Positions 47,940-59,965 of a stretch of DNA of 64,000 nucleotides are shown piece by piece; within the stretch, counting starts at the first letter, position 1; each line of letters begins with the position of its first letter. Origin of the DNA: Budorcas taxicolor (Eukaryota; Chordata; Mammalia; Artiodactyla; Bovidae); contig NC_068913.1 in the NCBI RefSeq assembly GCF_023091745.1, positions 11,550,001 to 11,614,000 of the forward strand, in the 5' to 3' direction. The position numbers and the translations under genes were made by a program. The notes beneath the pieces are model-generated. The model saw only the letters and a program-made list of their open reading frames with translations, was not told the DNA's origin and did no database searches.

Positions 47940-48930
47940 TATTTCCTATTTACATGGAAGGTGGCACCAACCAACCAACATGGTAGACCTGGGACAAAAA
48001 CTTTGACCTTTCCTCTCCTTCAGGCACTATATCCCAATGTCACCAAATTTTCAGTCTGACCTCCCAAATCTTAACTTCTCCCTTTCTCTTCATCTCCACT
48101 GCAGCCAGCCGTGGCCTTAGCTGCATAATCTCTTACTTGTACTTCCCAGTACCCTCTTTGCTAGTCTGCCCTTCCCTCCACTCTTGTCCTATCCGATTTC
48201 TTTCTCCGTACTGTAGTCAGAAAGATCTGTTCAAATCTAACTGTGACAACCTTTTCTTCCTTTGGCAAATTTTTCACTGGCTTCCTGTCACTCATAAACT
48301 GATGATAGGAGTGTTATTTAGAAGTTCTTTATGGACTGCATGCATACTAAGTCGCTTCAGTCATATCCAACTCTTTGTGACCCTATGGACTGTAGCCCTC
48401 CAGGCTCCTCTGTCCATGGATTCTCCAGGCAAGAATATTGGAGCGGGTTTCCATGCCCTCCTCCAAGGGATCTTCCCAACCCAGGGATGGAACCCGTGTC
48501 TCCTGTAGCTCCTGCACTGCAGGCGGATTCTTTACCACTGAGCATCAGGGAAGCCCCTGTATGGCCTAGTCCCGGCCTGTTTCTTCAGCCTTGCCCAAAG
48601 GGTCCTCCTGGTCTCCTTCCGGTCTTCCGGTCTCTGGAGACCTTTTACCTAGTTAGCTCTCACTCATACCTCAGATGTTCACTCCAGGCCATTTCCCCAG
48701 TCACCTCCTCTGACCTCCCTAAATGGAAGTCTGCCTTTTCTTAATGCTGCTTCTGACAGTGCTGATTTTTTTTAATGTGTTGATTTTATTTATTGACTTT
48801 CTCTTTACTAGACTTTACATTCCAAGGAAGCAGGAATTGTGCCTGTTTTTCCCTCCCATTGTATCCCTACAGCTTGACATAGTGTATGGCATGTAAAAGA
48901 CCCTCAATAAATGTTTGCTAAATGAGCGAT
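47940..48930 (+). repeat. L2 LINE 3' end split by a SINE
   Basis: 47940-48340 and 48558-48930 together follow the L2 3' end: 'cttttcttcctttggcaaatttttcactggcttcc', then after the insert 'cattgtatccctacagcttgacatagtgtatggcatg' and the terminal 'caataaatgtttgctaaatga'. Confidence 0.75.
48341..48557 (-). mobile_element. Bov-tA SINE nested in L2
   Basis: Antisense: 'actaagtcgcttcagtcatatcc' to the tRNA head 'gcggattctttaccactgagcatcagggaagcccc'. Confidence 0.92.
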
Positions 48931-49069
48931 ATGACAGCATCCAAGGCTAGAATTTAATTTGTTTATATGTATATAAATTATAGCAGTTCTTTTCTCCCTT
49001 TATTTAAAAATGTTTTAATGGAGACCTGAAGAACAATCATACTGTTCCAAGAAAGTTTGAACTTGTTGA

Positions 49070-49386
49070 TTGCAAGTATACCTTGTTTTATTGCACTTCA
49101 CTTTGTTGTGATTTGTAGATGTTGCATTTTTTACAACTTGAAGATTTGTGGCAACCCTACCTTGTCAGATGATGGTTAGTGTTTTTTAGCAATAAAGTAT
49201 TTTAATTAAGGTACTGTAGTCTTGTTAAGTGTGCAATACCATTATAGTTTTAAAAAAAGCCAATGTAGTGTAAACATAATCTTTACATGTAATGGGAGAC
49301 AAAAAAATTTGTGTGACTTGCTTTGTTACACTGTTTTATTTCAGTGGTCTGGAACGAAACTTGCAGTAAGTCCAAGGTATGCCTGT
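49070..49386 (+). repeat. Tigger (pogo-type) non-autonomous DNA transposon
   Basis: Left end 'gcaagtataccttgttttattgcact', then 'gatttgtggcaaccctaccttg', a jump to 'tcagatgatggttagtgttttttagcaataaagtatttt' and the right end 'cagtggtctgg...ccaaggtatgcctgt'. These are the two ends of Tigger1 with the transposase gene deleted. The terminal 'aagtatacc' and 'ggtatgcctg' are the worn inverted repeats. Confidence 0.8.
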
Positions 49387-49794
49387 GGTGACCTATCAAA
49401 AACCTCAGATCCATTTAGCAACATTTCCCAGAATACACTGCTATGCAGAGCTTTTTACTTGCTGGATTTTTCTTCTTTGTAATCTGACTCCTATTTCCAA
49501 TCTAATCTTCCATCTCCCCAAACCAAAGTATAGTACCCTGGAACTTTACAGAGCTGTTCACATCTCTCCATTGTACTTCTGTGACTTTGTACCTATGGAA
49601 ACACACTCTGTCTTCATTGCATACCTGAATCCTAATTATCCTGTAAAACCGCCAAATATATTAATATGGTTGAAAAAAGCCTTCCATATAGAGTTTCCAC
49701 AGATATTTGTATTTGGTTTGTAAAATGATATAGAATGGGCCTTTGGTAAATAACTGATTCTGTGTTACTTTTGACCTGTGCTTTATTGAGCTGC

Positions 49795-49985
49795 ACTGGA
49801 AAGAACACAGACTTTGGATTCACAGAAATTTGTTTCATATACCTTATATCTGTTTGAGCCTGGCTAAGTCACAGAATTTCCCCAAGTCCTGGTTTCTTCA
49901 CCTCAATAATGATTGGAAAGTTTGTTAGGAGGAATGAGTGAAATAATATGTGTTAAACACCTGGCAAAATCATTGGATATATCAG
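49795..49985 (+). repeat. MIR SINE
   Basis: Sense order: 'aacacagactttggattcacag', 'gtttgagcctggctaagtcacagaatttcccc', 'ctggtttcttcacctcaataatg', 'gaatgagtgaaataatatgtgttaaacacctggc'. Confidence 0.8.
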
Positions 49986-50644
49986 TTTATTGTTTTTAAA
50001 GGTGTGACTCTGTATAACATAGATCACTTGGCTGTTTTTAAAGTATTCATAGTAGAAAGATAACCTTTTTTAGTTAAGCCAGATTCAGGCTCACGTAATA
50101 TATAATTTACATCAAATTCCGTAAAACTTTATAATCATAATCCCTTAAGAAGTTCTTTCTGCTTTCAAGATGTTTATCAAATGGATTTTTAGAAGTTGTT
50201 GGCATTTTGACATGTTTATTATGAACTATGTAAAATTTTACAACTTGATAGCAGTAAGGCCAATTGTGAAGTTATATGTTATTCTTGAAAGAATAAAATG
50301 GCTTAATCAAACTTTTACCAATAAAAATTTAGTAAATTCCAGTGATGTGTGAGCCACCACTTTTGATTAAGAGTAGAAATGCCTGAAATTTTTGGCCATC
50401 TTGTTAAATATTGACATGGTGGTAAGCCATGGTAAATTGTAAAAGTTTCAGTTCTGTTTAAAAATATGAATGGATATAACATGCCTAAATATGTCATTTG
50501 TAATTACAGCTTTGCTAACAAAGAACTTTTCTTCCTAGAGGACCCATAGCCGTGTGATTTAGTCTCTCTTTTGTTATTATGAAGCTCTTAAAACAGCACC
50601 ATGTTTCTCTGTTATTTGAGATATCCATTCCATTTGTCTTAAAG

Positions 50645-50853
50645 ACTGGGACAGGGAGAAATTACTTGAAGCTTGGATGTCCAACCCAGAGAACTGCTGC
50701 CAGCGATCAGGTGTTCAGATGCCAACACCACCACCAAGCGGGTATAACGCCTGGGACACACTCCCTTCTCCAAGAACGCCAAGGACGACCCGCTCTTCTG
50801 TCACCTCTCCAGATGAATTAAGTTTATCGCCTGGCGATTTGGATACCAGTTTG
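50645..50853 (+). CDS. ANKIB1: ANKIB1 fifth coding exon (residues 264-333, UBA-like end and Ser/Pro linker)
   Basis: The acceptor is 'tgtcttaaag' and the donor 'agtttg|gtacgg'; two bases complete Asp264 and 69 codons follow, ending in phase 0. The first part, DWDREKLLEAWMSNPENCC, closes the UBA-like helix bundle. The second, about 289-333, is Pro/Ser/Thr rich with five S/T-P sites (T291, S305, T308, S318, S325) and several Arg, so it is probably a disordered linker that kinases can modify. It leads straight into RING1 in the next exon, only 1.17 kb downstream. Confidence 0.97.
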
Positions 50854-52021
50854 GTACGGTTTTGTACTCAGTGTACTTCTCATAGTTTTAATTTTAACGT
50901 TGTTTCATGGAGCCTCTAGTTGTAGTCTTATAATTGAATCCTGTACCCTGCTTAAAGGGCTCAATTATTTCATGCTTTGGTTAAATATTTATTATCAGAG
51001 ACTATTTTTGTGATCTCTGAGTTATAGATTGAAAAACAAGTGGGCTTTCTTTTCTCTTTTAAAACAGGAAACATTAAAGGTTTTGGCAAAACTGTTTATG
51101 ATGTTTTCGCAGAAAAGCTCCAGTTACTTACAGTTTTGAATAAGCCATATTGAAATATTAAAAGTTGAGTTTGTGTTAGGCACCTAAAACCAAAAATATG
51201 AAAATATTTTTATATTTTTCAGAATACATTTATAATATGTTGATAACTGTGTTTCAATGAAGCTTCTGGAGTTATTCATCCAGATACATCTCCATAATAA
51301 ATATTTGCTTTTTATTGAGACACAGTACTGCTGTTGTGTCCATTTTTAATTGTCAAACCATTGATGCACTGATATAGGCAATTTTTATGTTTCTTGAATA
51401 ATTCAGCTGATCAAAATACATGATAAATATGAATATACTCCAGATTTTATCTGGACCTTCTTCGAAAACAGCGTCCTACTTCTGTAATTCACATCTGTAA
51501 CATTTTAAAGTTTGATTCTCCTAGTTATGTGTAGAAGATGCAAAGCTTTGTGGCATGATTCGCTGGGTAGAAACACTTAAATTGCTACTCTGAATATGCT
51601 GAGTTGCTGTATTGAAAAAATAAAGTTACTTTTTATTTTTGTAGATTTCTCTGGGTTGAGTATAGGGTGAAGGACACCATATTGAAGTGGTTATCTCACA
51701 AGGAGCAATTTGATCTTGACCTGAATAGATTGTAATGATTTGTTTCTTATGTTTCCTTTCAAAACAAATAGTTGCACATAAGTTTAGAATTTAAGAATTT
51801 AACTTTTGCATTAAAACATTTCAATCCCACAGTAATTTATAATGAGTTAAGGCTGATATTTGTTATTTAGTCAAAGACAGGCACAGTAATTTTAACTTCC
51901 CTTATAATTTTGAAACACTTTATATAATTACTGGCATTTTTTGCCATGAATGAATAAACAAAGGAATGTTCTCCATCAAGAGTATGACTTTGTTGAAATC
52001 ATTTTTCTTCTTCATTTTCAG
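50854..52021 (+). other. ANKIB1: ANKIB1 intron 6 (1,168 bp, phase 0)
   Basis: AT-rich, with no repeat or open frame I can name. The shortest intron in the window and the only one without a recognisable transposon. Confidence 0.85.
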
Positions 52022-52110
52022 TGTGATATTTGTATGTGCAGTATTTCAGTGTTTGAAGACCCAGTGGACATGCCCTGTGGACATGACTTCTGTAGAGGAT
52101 GCTGGGAGTC
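52022..52110 (+). CDS. ANKIB1: ANKIB1 sixth coding exon (residues 334-363, RING1 first half)
   Basis: The acceptor is 'cttcattttcag' and the donor 'gagtc|gtgagt'; 29 codons plus two bases of Ser363 (phase 2). It encodes CDICMCSISVFEDPVDMPCG then HDFCRGCWES. The RING1 zinc ligands are Cys334, Cys337, Cys352, His354, Cys357 and Cys360; the last pair comes from the next exon. RING1 binds the ubiquitin-loaded E2. At 89 nt, skipping this exon would shift the frame and destroy RING1. Confidence 0.97.
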
Positions 52111-52809
52111 GTGAGTATATGTGCAACTTCGTATTTCTTACTACAGGATAGCACTCTGATTTCGCAGTAAAACCGCTTGCTTTCAATATTTAATGATAGG
52201 GATTATTTATATTGGTTTTAGAGTTACACTGAAATGTATTATATTTTGCTACTAAACAAGAATTTTGTTTTTATTTTGCTGTCTTCCCATCTATTAATTT
52301 TATAAAATTGTTTAATTTAGTAATTAAGGTTATTTAGCTTAATGTGAGGTACTGTGGGGAAGAAAGCAGATATAAGAATACAGATATTTAAAATTCTTTT
52401 CTAATCAATTCAAAGTTATATGTCTCTTCTAGGTATGATTGGTCTATATTACAAATTGAAATTTTCTTTTCCTTCTCATGTTTATCTCTGTTCTCCTTTC
52501 CATTATCTTGCCAGTTTATGTTTTCTCACCATTCACTAATTTTACTCTAATGTACTTTTCAAGAGAGGTTTATAAACAGAATGGAGATGATCAGTGTGGT
52601 GAGCAATATGATATCAGGTTATCCCTGGAGACACATAAATCTATTGATTGATGACCTAAGCAAGGCATGTCATTAGTATTTAAGACAAAAGTTTTAAAAC
52701 TATTCTTTCAAACTATATAAAAGTTTTTAAAACTGGATACCAAGTGTAGGGAATTGGGGAGCACCATGTGGGGTGAGACAAGGACCTGAAGACATTTCCT
52801 GGTTGTCTT

Positions 52810-53060
52810 TTATTAGTTACTGTGTCGTAGTATAATTAACATACAATAAGCCACATATTCAAATTAATTCAAAAAGCTCTGACTCCATATACCATACAAT
52901 GTCATGAAACAATCAAGTTAATGACTATACTCATTACCCCCCAGTGTTTCCTCATTTCTCCCTGAAATCCATCCTACCCGTCTCTTCCTGCCTCCATCTT
53001 ACACTTGCACCACCACCTCCACCACCCCGCTCCACTTCCCGTCTGTGGGCAAACACTGCT
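52810..53060 (-). repeat. Old L1 3' region
   Basis: 'cgtagtataattaacatacaataagccacatattc', 'gtcatgaaacaatcaagttaatgactatactcattacc' and 'cttcccgtctgtgggcaaacactgctcttctttctgtc' follow antisense L1 3' UTR. The Bov-A unit starts at its end. Confidence 0.55.
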
Positions 53061-53078
53061 CTTCTTTCTGTCTTTCTG

Positions 53079-53196
53079 GGAGAAGGAAATGGCAGCCCAC
53101 TCCAGCATTCTTGCTTGGAGAACCTCATGGACAGGGGAGCCTGCTGGTCTGTGGTCCGTGGGATCGCAGAAGTCAGACACGACTGAGCACACAGCT
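53079..53196 (+). mobile_element. Bov-A SINE monomer
   Basis: 'gggagaaggaaatggcagcc' to 'agtcagacacgactgagcac'; one unit, sense. Confidence 0.88.
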
Positions 53197-54074
53197 CAGC
53201 ACCTTTTATCTGTTTTCCAGATTGGGATATAAGGCAAGATTTTATTTGGAGGGGGAAATAAAAGAACCTTTTAAAAAGGATTTTAAAAAATCAGAATAAA
53301 TAAAATTATCTGGTTTTTCTTTTTAAAACATAGATTAGATTCTACTCTTGATTCTAATTAGATAGGATCAAATCGATGCAGTTGATACACATAAATTAAT
53401 TGGCAAGGGTTGGCGCTCATAACACAAAGCAAACTTTGACCTAGTTCTGAGGACAGAAAATCCTCCATAGGTTTAGTACTTTCGTTAGCTTAAAATTGTC
53501 AACTGAATTGCATTAAGAAGTATTCTTTGGGTTCTACCAAGTTTGATATTGTTGACCTTCATTTCTCTATAAAATTGAGTCCCCCTAAGAGATTTACTTG
53601 AGTTTTTTTGAAATTTTTTGACCTTCCTCGCCAAACTCCTGTCACAGGAACCATCTCGCATACTCATGACAGACTAGCTGTGAGAAATTAGTGATAAGAC
53701 TTAAATTTGAAAGACTGATTGTTGTTTTCCATGGTCCGTTATCAGCCCACCTAGTGCCCTTCTCACTCCTACCATATCGTTCTTGTCCAGTCAAGTATCT
53801 GCAGTATCAGTAAAACACGTTCCAGATTGAGTGATTCTTCTGTGAATGAAACAATTTTAAAATTAATTGCAGTCCTTTCATCGGCACATAGAAAAGAAAC
53901 TCCCCAGTCTAAGAAGCAAGGAAGAATTTTTAAAGGCCCTTAGATAGTTTGAAAACCTCTTATCTTACTCTTCTCTACCCCCTTATCTGATTAGTCCATA
54001 TATATGCTTTGAAGCATCTATGCCAAGGGCTTAAATGAAAGAAAAATTAGTATTTTTCTGTGCAACCTAGAATA

Positions 54075-54275
54075 TCCTTCCTGCTACTTATTAGTTGTTG
54101 ATTTAAGTAATCAGTAACCTCCCTGTGCCTCAATTTCCTAATCTATAAAATGGTAACTGTGGTGTTACTTTATAGGACGCTTTCCAGTTAATTGTTAAAT
54201 GGCTAAACATGTAAAATGCTTAGAACAGTGCCTGGCACATAGTAACCACTCAGTAAATGTTAGTTATTAGATTCT
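54075..54275 (+). repeat. MIR SINE
   Basis: Sense and fairly well kept: 'cctgctacttattagttg', 'cctccctgtgcctcaatttcctaatctataaaatgg', 'aaatgcttagaacagtgcctggcacatagtaaccactcagtaaatg'. Confidence 0.9.
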
Positions 54276-54546
54276 TACTAAGCTCAGTAATGAACAGTGG
54301 AGTGGGAGCTGAGGATATAATCTGTGAAGCTGATCTAAAGATAAAAATATAAGTCAAGTCTGATCTAGATTTCCCTCTTTTACTAACATTTATCAACACT
54401 ATGTTATACTTCTAAATTTAGGGAGAAATTGTATGTTGCTGAAAATTGATAGCCTGGCTCACAGAGAAATTATCTTTTCTTCAGGAAGTTCTTCTGGGTT
54501 CTGTCATTTAATTCTCCAGAAATAGGTAAACCTGCTCTGATGTATT

Positions 54547-57500
54547 GCAGTTCAGTTCAGTTCAGTTGCTCAGTTGTGTCCAACTCTTTGTGACCCCATG
54601 GACTGAGGCACGCCAGGCCTCCCTGTCCATCACCAACTCCCGGAGTTTACTCAAACTCAGGTTCATTGAGTCAGTGATGCCATCCAACCATCTCATCCTC
54701 TGTCATCCCCTTCTCCTCCTGCCTCCAATCTTTCCCAGCATCAGGGTCTTTTCAAATGAGTCACGTCTTCGCATCAGGTGGGCAAAGTATTCTAGTTTCA
54801 GCTTCAGCATCAGTCCTTCCAATGAACACCCAGGACTGATCTCCTTTAGGGTGGACTGGTTGGATCTCCTTGCAGTCCAAGGGACTCTTAAGACTCTTCT
54901 TGAACCCACAGTTCAAAAGCATCATTGTTTTGCACTCAGCTTTCTTTATAGTCCAACTCTCACATCCATACATGACTGCTGGAAAAACCATAGACTTGAC
55001 TAGATGGACCTTTGATGGCAAAGTAATATCTCTGCTTTTTAATATGCTGTCTAGGTTGGTCATAACTCTCCTTCTAAAGAGTAAGTGTCTTTTAATTTCA
55101 TGGCTGCAGTCACCATCTGCAGTGATTTTGGAGCCCCAAAAAATAAAGTCAGCCACTGTTTCCACTATTTCCCCATCTATTTGCCATGAAGTGATGGGAC
55201 CAGATGCCATGGTCTTAGTTTTATGAATGTTGAGCTTTCAGCCAACTTTTTCACTCTCCTCTTTCATCAAGAGGCTCTTTAGTTCTTCTTCATCTTCTGC
55301 CATAAGGGTGGTGTCATCTGAATACCTGAGGTTACTGATATTTCTCCAGGCAGTCTTGATTCCAGCTTGTGCTTCATCCAGCCCAGCATTTCTCATGATG
55401 GGTGGCATCATAAAAAAATGGGTGACAATATACAGTCTTGACATACTCCTTTCCCAATTTGGAGGCAGTCTGTTGTTCCATGTCCAGTTCTAACTTGCTT
55501 CTTGACCTGCATACAGATTTCTCAAGATGCAGGTCAGGTGGTCTGGTATTCCCAACTCTTGAAGAATTTTCCACAGTTTATTGTGATCCACACAGTCAAA
55601 GGCTTTGGCATAGTCACTAAAGCAAAAATAGATGTTTTTCTGGAACTCTCCTGCTTTTTCGATGATCCAGCAAATGTGGCAATTTGATCTCTGGTCCCTC
55701 TGCCTTTTCTAAAACCAGCTTGAACATCTGGAATTTCACAGTTCACATATTGCTAAAGCCTGGCTTGGAGAATTTTGAGCATTGCTTTACTAGCATGTGA
55801 AATGAGTGCAATTGTGTGGTAGTTTGAGCATTTTTGGGCATTGCCTTTCTTTGGGATTGGAATGAAAGTTGACCTTTTCCAGTCCTGTGGCCACTGCTCA
55901 CTTTTCCAAATTTGCTGGCGTATTGAGTGCAGCAGTTTCACAGCATCATCTTTCAGGATTTGAAATAGCTCAACTGGAATTCCATCACCACCACTAGCTT
56001 TGTTTGTAGTGATGCTTTCTAAGGCCCACTAGACTTCACATTCCAGGATGTCTGGCTCTAGGTGAGTGATCACACCATCGTGATTATCTGGGTCGTGAAG
56101 ATCTTTTTTGTGCAGTTCTCCTGTGTATTCTTGCCACCTCTTCTTAATATCTTCTGCTTCTGTTAGGTCCATACCATTTCTGTCCTTTGTCGAGCCCATC
56201 TTTGCATGAAATGTTCCCTTGGTATCTCTGATTTTCTTGAAAAGATCTCTAGTCTTCCCCATTCTACTGTTTTCCTCTATTTCTTTACACTGATCACTGA
56301 GGAAGGCTTTCTTATCTCTCCTTGCTATTCTTTGGAACTCTGCATTCAGATGGGTATATCTTTCCTTTTTCCCTTTGCCTTTTGCTTCTCTTCTTTTCAC
56401 AGCTATTTGTAAGGCCTCCCCAGACAGCCATTTTGCTTTTTTGCATTTCTTTTCCATGGGGATGGTCTTGATCCCTGTCTCCTGTACAACTGCATGAACC
56501 TCCGTCCATAGTTCGTCAGGCCCTGTGTCTATCAGATCTAGTCCCTTAAATCTATTTCTCACTTCCACTGTATAATCGTAAGGGATTTGATTTAGGTCAT
56601 ACCTGAATGGTCTAGTGGTTTTCCCTACTTTCTTCAATTTAAGTCTGAATTTGGCAATAAGGAGTTCATGATCTGAGCCACAGTCAGCTCCCAGTCTTGT
56701 TTTTGCTGACTGTATAGAGCTTCTCCATCTTTGGCTGCAAAGAATATAATCAATCTGATTTTGGTGTTGACCATCTGGTGATGTCCATGTGTAAAGTCTT
56801 CCCTTTTGTTGTTGGAAGAGGGTGTTTGCTAAGACACCCTCTTGGCAGTTCTCTTGGCAGAACTCTATTAGCCTTTGCCCTGCTTCATTCTGTACTCCAG
56901 GCCAAATTTGCCTGTTACTCGAGGTGTTTCTTGACTTCTTACTTTTGCATTCCAGTCCCCGCTAATGAAAATGACTTCTTTTTGGGGTGTTAGTTCTAGA
57001 AGGTCTTATAGGTCTTCATAGAACCATTCAACTTCAGTTTCTTCAGTGTTACTGGTTGGGGCATAGACTTGGATTACTGTGATATTGAATGGTTTGCCTT
57101 GGAAATGAACAGAGATCATTCTGTTGTTTTGGGGATTGCATCCAAGTACTGCCTTTTGGATTCTTTTGTTGACTATGATGGCTACTCCATTTCTTCTAAG
57201 GGATTCCTGCCCACAGTAGTAGATAGAATGGTCATCGAGGTAAATTCACCCATTCCAGTCCATCTTAGTTCGGTGATTCCTAGAATGTCGACGTTCACTC
57301 TTGCCATCTCCTGTTTGACCACTTCCAATTTGCCTTGATTCATGGACCTAACATTCCTATGCAATATTGCTCTTTACAGCATCGGACCTTGCTTCTATCA
57401 CCAGTCACATCCACATCTGGGTGTTGTTTTTGCTTTGGCGCCATCCCTTCATTCTTTCTGGAGTTTTTCTCCACTGATCTCCAGTAGCATATTAGGCACC

Positions 57501-57901
57501 TACCGACCTTGGGAGTTCATGTTTCAGTGTCCTATCTTTTTGCCTTTTCATACTGTTCATGGGGTTCTCAAGGCAAGAATACTGCAGTAGTTTGCCATTC
57601 GCTTCTCCAGTGGACCACATTTTGTCAAAACTCTCAACCATGACCCGCCCATCTTTGGTGGCCCCACACACATGGTTTAGTTTCATTGAGTTAGACAAAG
57701 CTATGGTCCATTTGATTAGATTGGTTAGTTTTCTATAGTTGTGGTTTCAATCTGTCTGCCCTCTGATGCCCTCTTTCAGCACCTACCGTCTTACTTGGGT
57801 TTCTCTTACCTTGGACGTGGGGTATCTCAGCACAGCCACCACTACTTACCTTGGCTGTGGGGTAGCTTCTCCTCTCAGCTGCTCGGCACTGCAGCGCCGC
57901 G
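54547..57901 (-). mobile_element. BovB LINE, apparently full length (3,355 bp), 10-bp TSD, inactivated
   Basis: Perfect 'ctgatgtatt' copies at 54537-54546 and 57902-57911 bracket it. On the minus strand it starts with a GC-rich 5' end ('gcggcgctgcagtgccgag'). It continues through a 5' UTR and an endonuclease region broken by frame changes, a 202-codon open linker stretch (56637-56029), the reverse transcriptase ('FIPIPKKGNAQKCSNYHT') and a 3' end closing with 'gaactgaactgaactg'. The catalytic motif is Tyr-Ser-Asp-Asp (55313-55324, reverse), not YADD. Several stops and shifts show it cannot make its polyprotein. Antisense to ANKIB1. Confidence 0.93.
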
Positions 57902-58164
57902 CTGATGTATTTAGAATACATAAAATTTTAAAACATCATCATATATTAACTATGTCTGTGTGCATTGTGCACTGTGACAGGGGACTATTAAGATAAATTA
58001 TATCTGACATTACAGGGAACCTGTTCAGAGCTAAAAGGAAGCGATTCCTGCTTTGTTGAAAAAGCAACTTTGTAGTTAGAAGTTCTCAAATTTTTAGTCT
58101 CAGCATCCCTTTACACTATTAAAAATTTTTGAGGACATTTTTCACATAACTAGAACAAATAATT

Positions 58165-59075
58165 CTAAAAATTGTATAGAAATGCAAAAGACCCTTAATA
58201 GCCAAAGCAATCTTGAGAAAGAAGAATGAAGTTAAATTTGTCACACTCCCTGATTTTAAACATTACTACAAAGATCCATATAGTCAAAGCTATGGTTTTT
58301 CCAGCAGTCATGTATGCATGTGAGAGTTGGACCATAAAGAAAGCTGAGCACCGAAGAATTGATGCTTTTAAACTGTGGTGTTGGAGAAGACTCTTGAGAG
58401 TCCCTTGGACTGCAAGATCCAACCAATCAATCCTAAAGAAAATGAACCCTGAATATTCATTGAAAAGACTGATGCTGATGGTGAAGCTCCAGTACTTTGG
58501 CCACCTGATGCAAAGAGCTGACTCACTGGAAAAGACCCTGATACTGGGAAATAATAGTTTGCAGGATGAGAGGGGGTGACCGAGGATGAGATGGTTGGAT
58601 GGCATCATCGACTCGATGGACATGCATTTGAGCAAGCTCTAGGAGATGGGGAAGAACAGGGAAACCTAGCATGCAGCAGTCCATGGGGCTGCAAAGAGCC
58701 AGGCATGTCTGAGCAACTGAAGAACAACAGAGCTGCAGTTATCAAAACAGTATGGTCCTGACCCAAAAACACATAGCTCTGTGGAACAGAATAAAAGAGC
58801 CCTGAAGTGAGCTCACACTTACATGGGCAGTTAATCTGCGACAAATGAGGACAGAATATGCGATGGAGAAGAGACAGCATTTTCAGTAAATGGTGCTGGG
58901 CAAGCTAGACAGTCACATATAAAAAATCAAACTGGACTGCTTTCATATACCATGCATAAGGTATATTCAGAGTGTATTAAAGGACTGTAATGTAAGACCT
59001 GAAACCACAGACTTCTAGAACAAAACGTAGGCTGTTAAGTCTTTGACATCAGTCTTAGTGATTTTTTTTTTTAAT
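58165..59075 (+). mobile_element. L1 LINE ORF2 fragment (sense), split by BovB
   Basis: 58165-58265 ('aaaagacccttaatagccaaagcaatcttgagaaag') and 58733-59075 ('gcagttatcaaaacagtatggtcctgacccaaaaacacatag', 'aaatggtgctgggcaagctagacagtcacat') are adjacent parts of L1 ORF2 in sense order. Stops are present in all frames. Confidence 0.85.
58266..58732 (+). mobile_element. BovB LINE 3' part nested in L1
   Basis: 'gatccatatagtcaaagctatgg', 'gagagttggaccataaagaaagctgagcaccg', 'ttggccacctgatgcaaagagctgactc' and the end 'tgtctgagcaactgaagaac'. 5'-truncated, sense, so inverted relative to the full-length copy just upstream. Confidence 0.9.
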
Positions 59076-59169
59076 ATATATCTCCTCAGGCAAGGGGAAT
59101 TCACACTTCAAAAGTTTCTTTCTTCTTTTTCCATGGGAAATATTATTAATAATCAAACCCTCAGTAAAA

Positions 59170-59400
59170 TTTTGTAATTCTTTATTCTGTGCCCAGCACC
59201 ATGGAGATATTTCACATACATTATATCATATAATCTGAAAACAACTCTGGGAAGTACATACTGCTATCTCTGTTTTATAGATAGTGAAATTGAGGCACAG
59301 AACAGTTACATGATAATTACTTAAGATCATACAACTTGTTAGCAACAGACCTGGAATTCTCTTAATTCCAAATCTTGCTCTTGACCACTTAATTGACCTT
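59170..59400 (-). repeat. MIR SINE
   Basis: Antisense: 'ttctgtgcccagcaccatggagat', 'tctgttttatagatagtgaaattgaggcacagaacag', 'atcatacaacttgttagcaacagacctggaattc'. Confidence 0.85.
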
Positions 59401-59965
59401 GGGTTAGATTCCTGTCACTTTCTAGGATGTCTTTTCCCTACTACCTCAACCAGTGTGCCTAGAGTAGGACATGAAACACATTTTAATGTTTATCTAAATA
59501 AAATATAAGAGGAAACCTTTTCTTCTAAAAGTTACACTATATTACAGTGCCATCTCAAAAATCTCTTGAATTTTGTGTGGCTTAATTCTGTACCATTGCT
59601 GTCTTTTTTTAAAGGCGTAGAATATTGAGAATCGAATATGACCTTTCTAAATCACTTATTTCTAAATTTTTACTCTTAAATACAGTATTTCAAGTTTTTA
59701 AAGAGGACAAAGCAAACAAATGTAAAAAATGTATAAAACATAGATGTGTATAAATAAATAGTCATAGTGAATGGCGGGGCAGATAATAAATGCTCAGTGT
59801 TTGTGAATTATTTGAGTTAATGTATTATAGTTGATATTGCACACTTTGTTTATTGGTATGTTTTAATTATACTCTTAACAGAATATTTAGCATCTGGAAA
59901 AATTCTTATAATGTGCAAATAAATTGTATCCTTGCTTTTTTTCTATCAATTGACAATTTTATTAG

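Larger units (their letters stand above)
42344..50644 (+). other. ANKIB1: ANKIB1 intron 5 (8,301 bp, phase 1)
   Basis: Listed repeats apart, I see nothing gene-like in 42344-43140, 43425-44790, 44860-45085, 45885-46150, 46680-47470, 47580-47940, 48935-49065, 49390-49790 and 49990-50644. A diverged direct repeat of about 45 bp, 'atttctttg...ttttaactacttt...atttttag', occurs at about 42669 and 43037. Confidence 0.8.
52111..59965 (+). other. ANKIB1: ANKIB1 intron 7 (7,855 bp, phase 2)
   Basis: Dominated by a full-length BovB and an L1 carrying a BovB insertion. No gene or clear repeat in 52111-52805, 53200-54070, 54280-54536, 57912-58160 and 59405-59965. Confidence 0.85.

Noticed and set aside
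56029..56637. 202-codon open frame on the minus strand
   Set aside because: It is the region between endonuclease and RT of the full-length BovB; the frame is broken on both sides.
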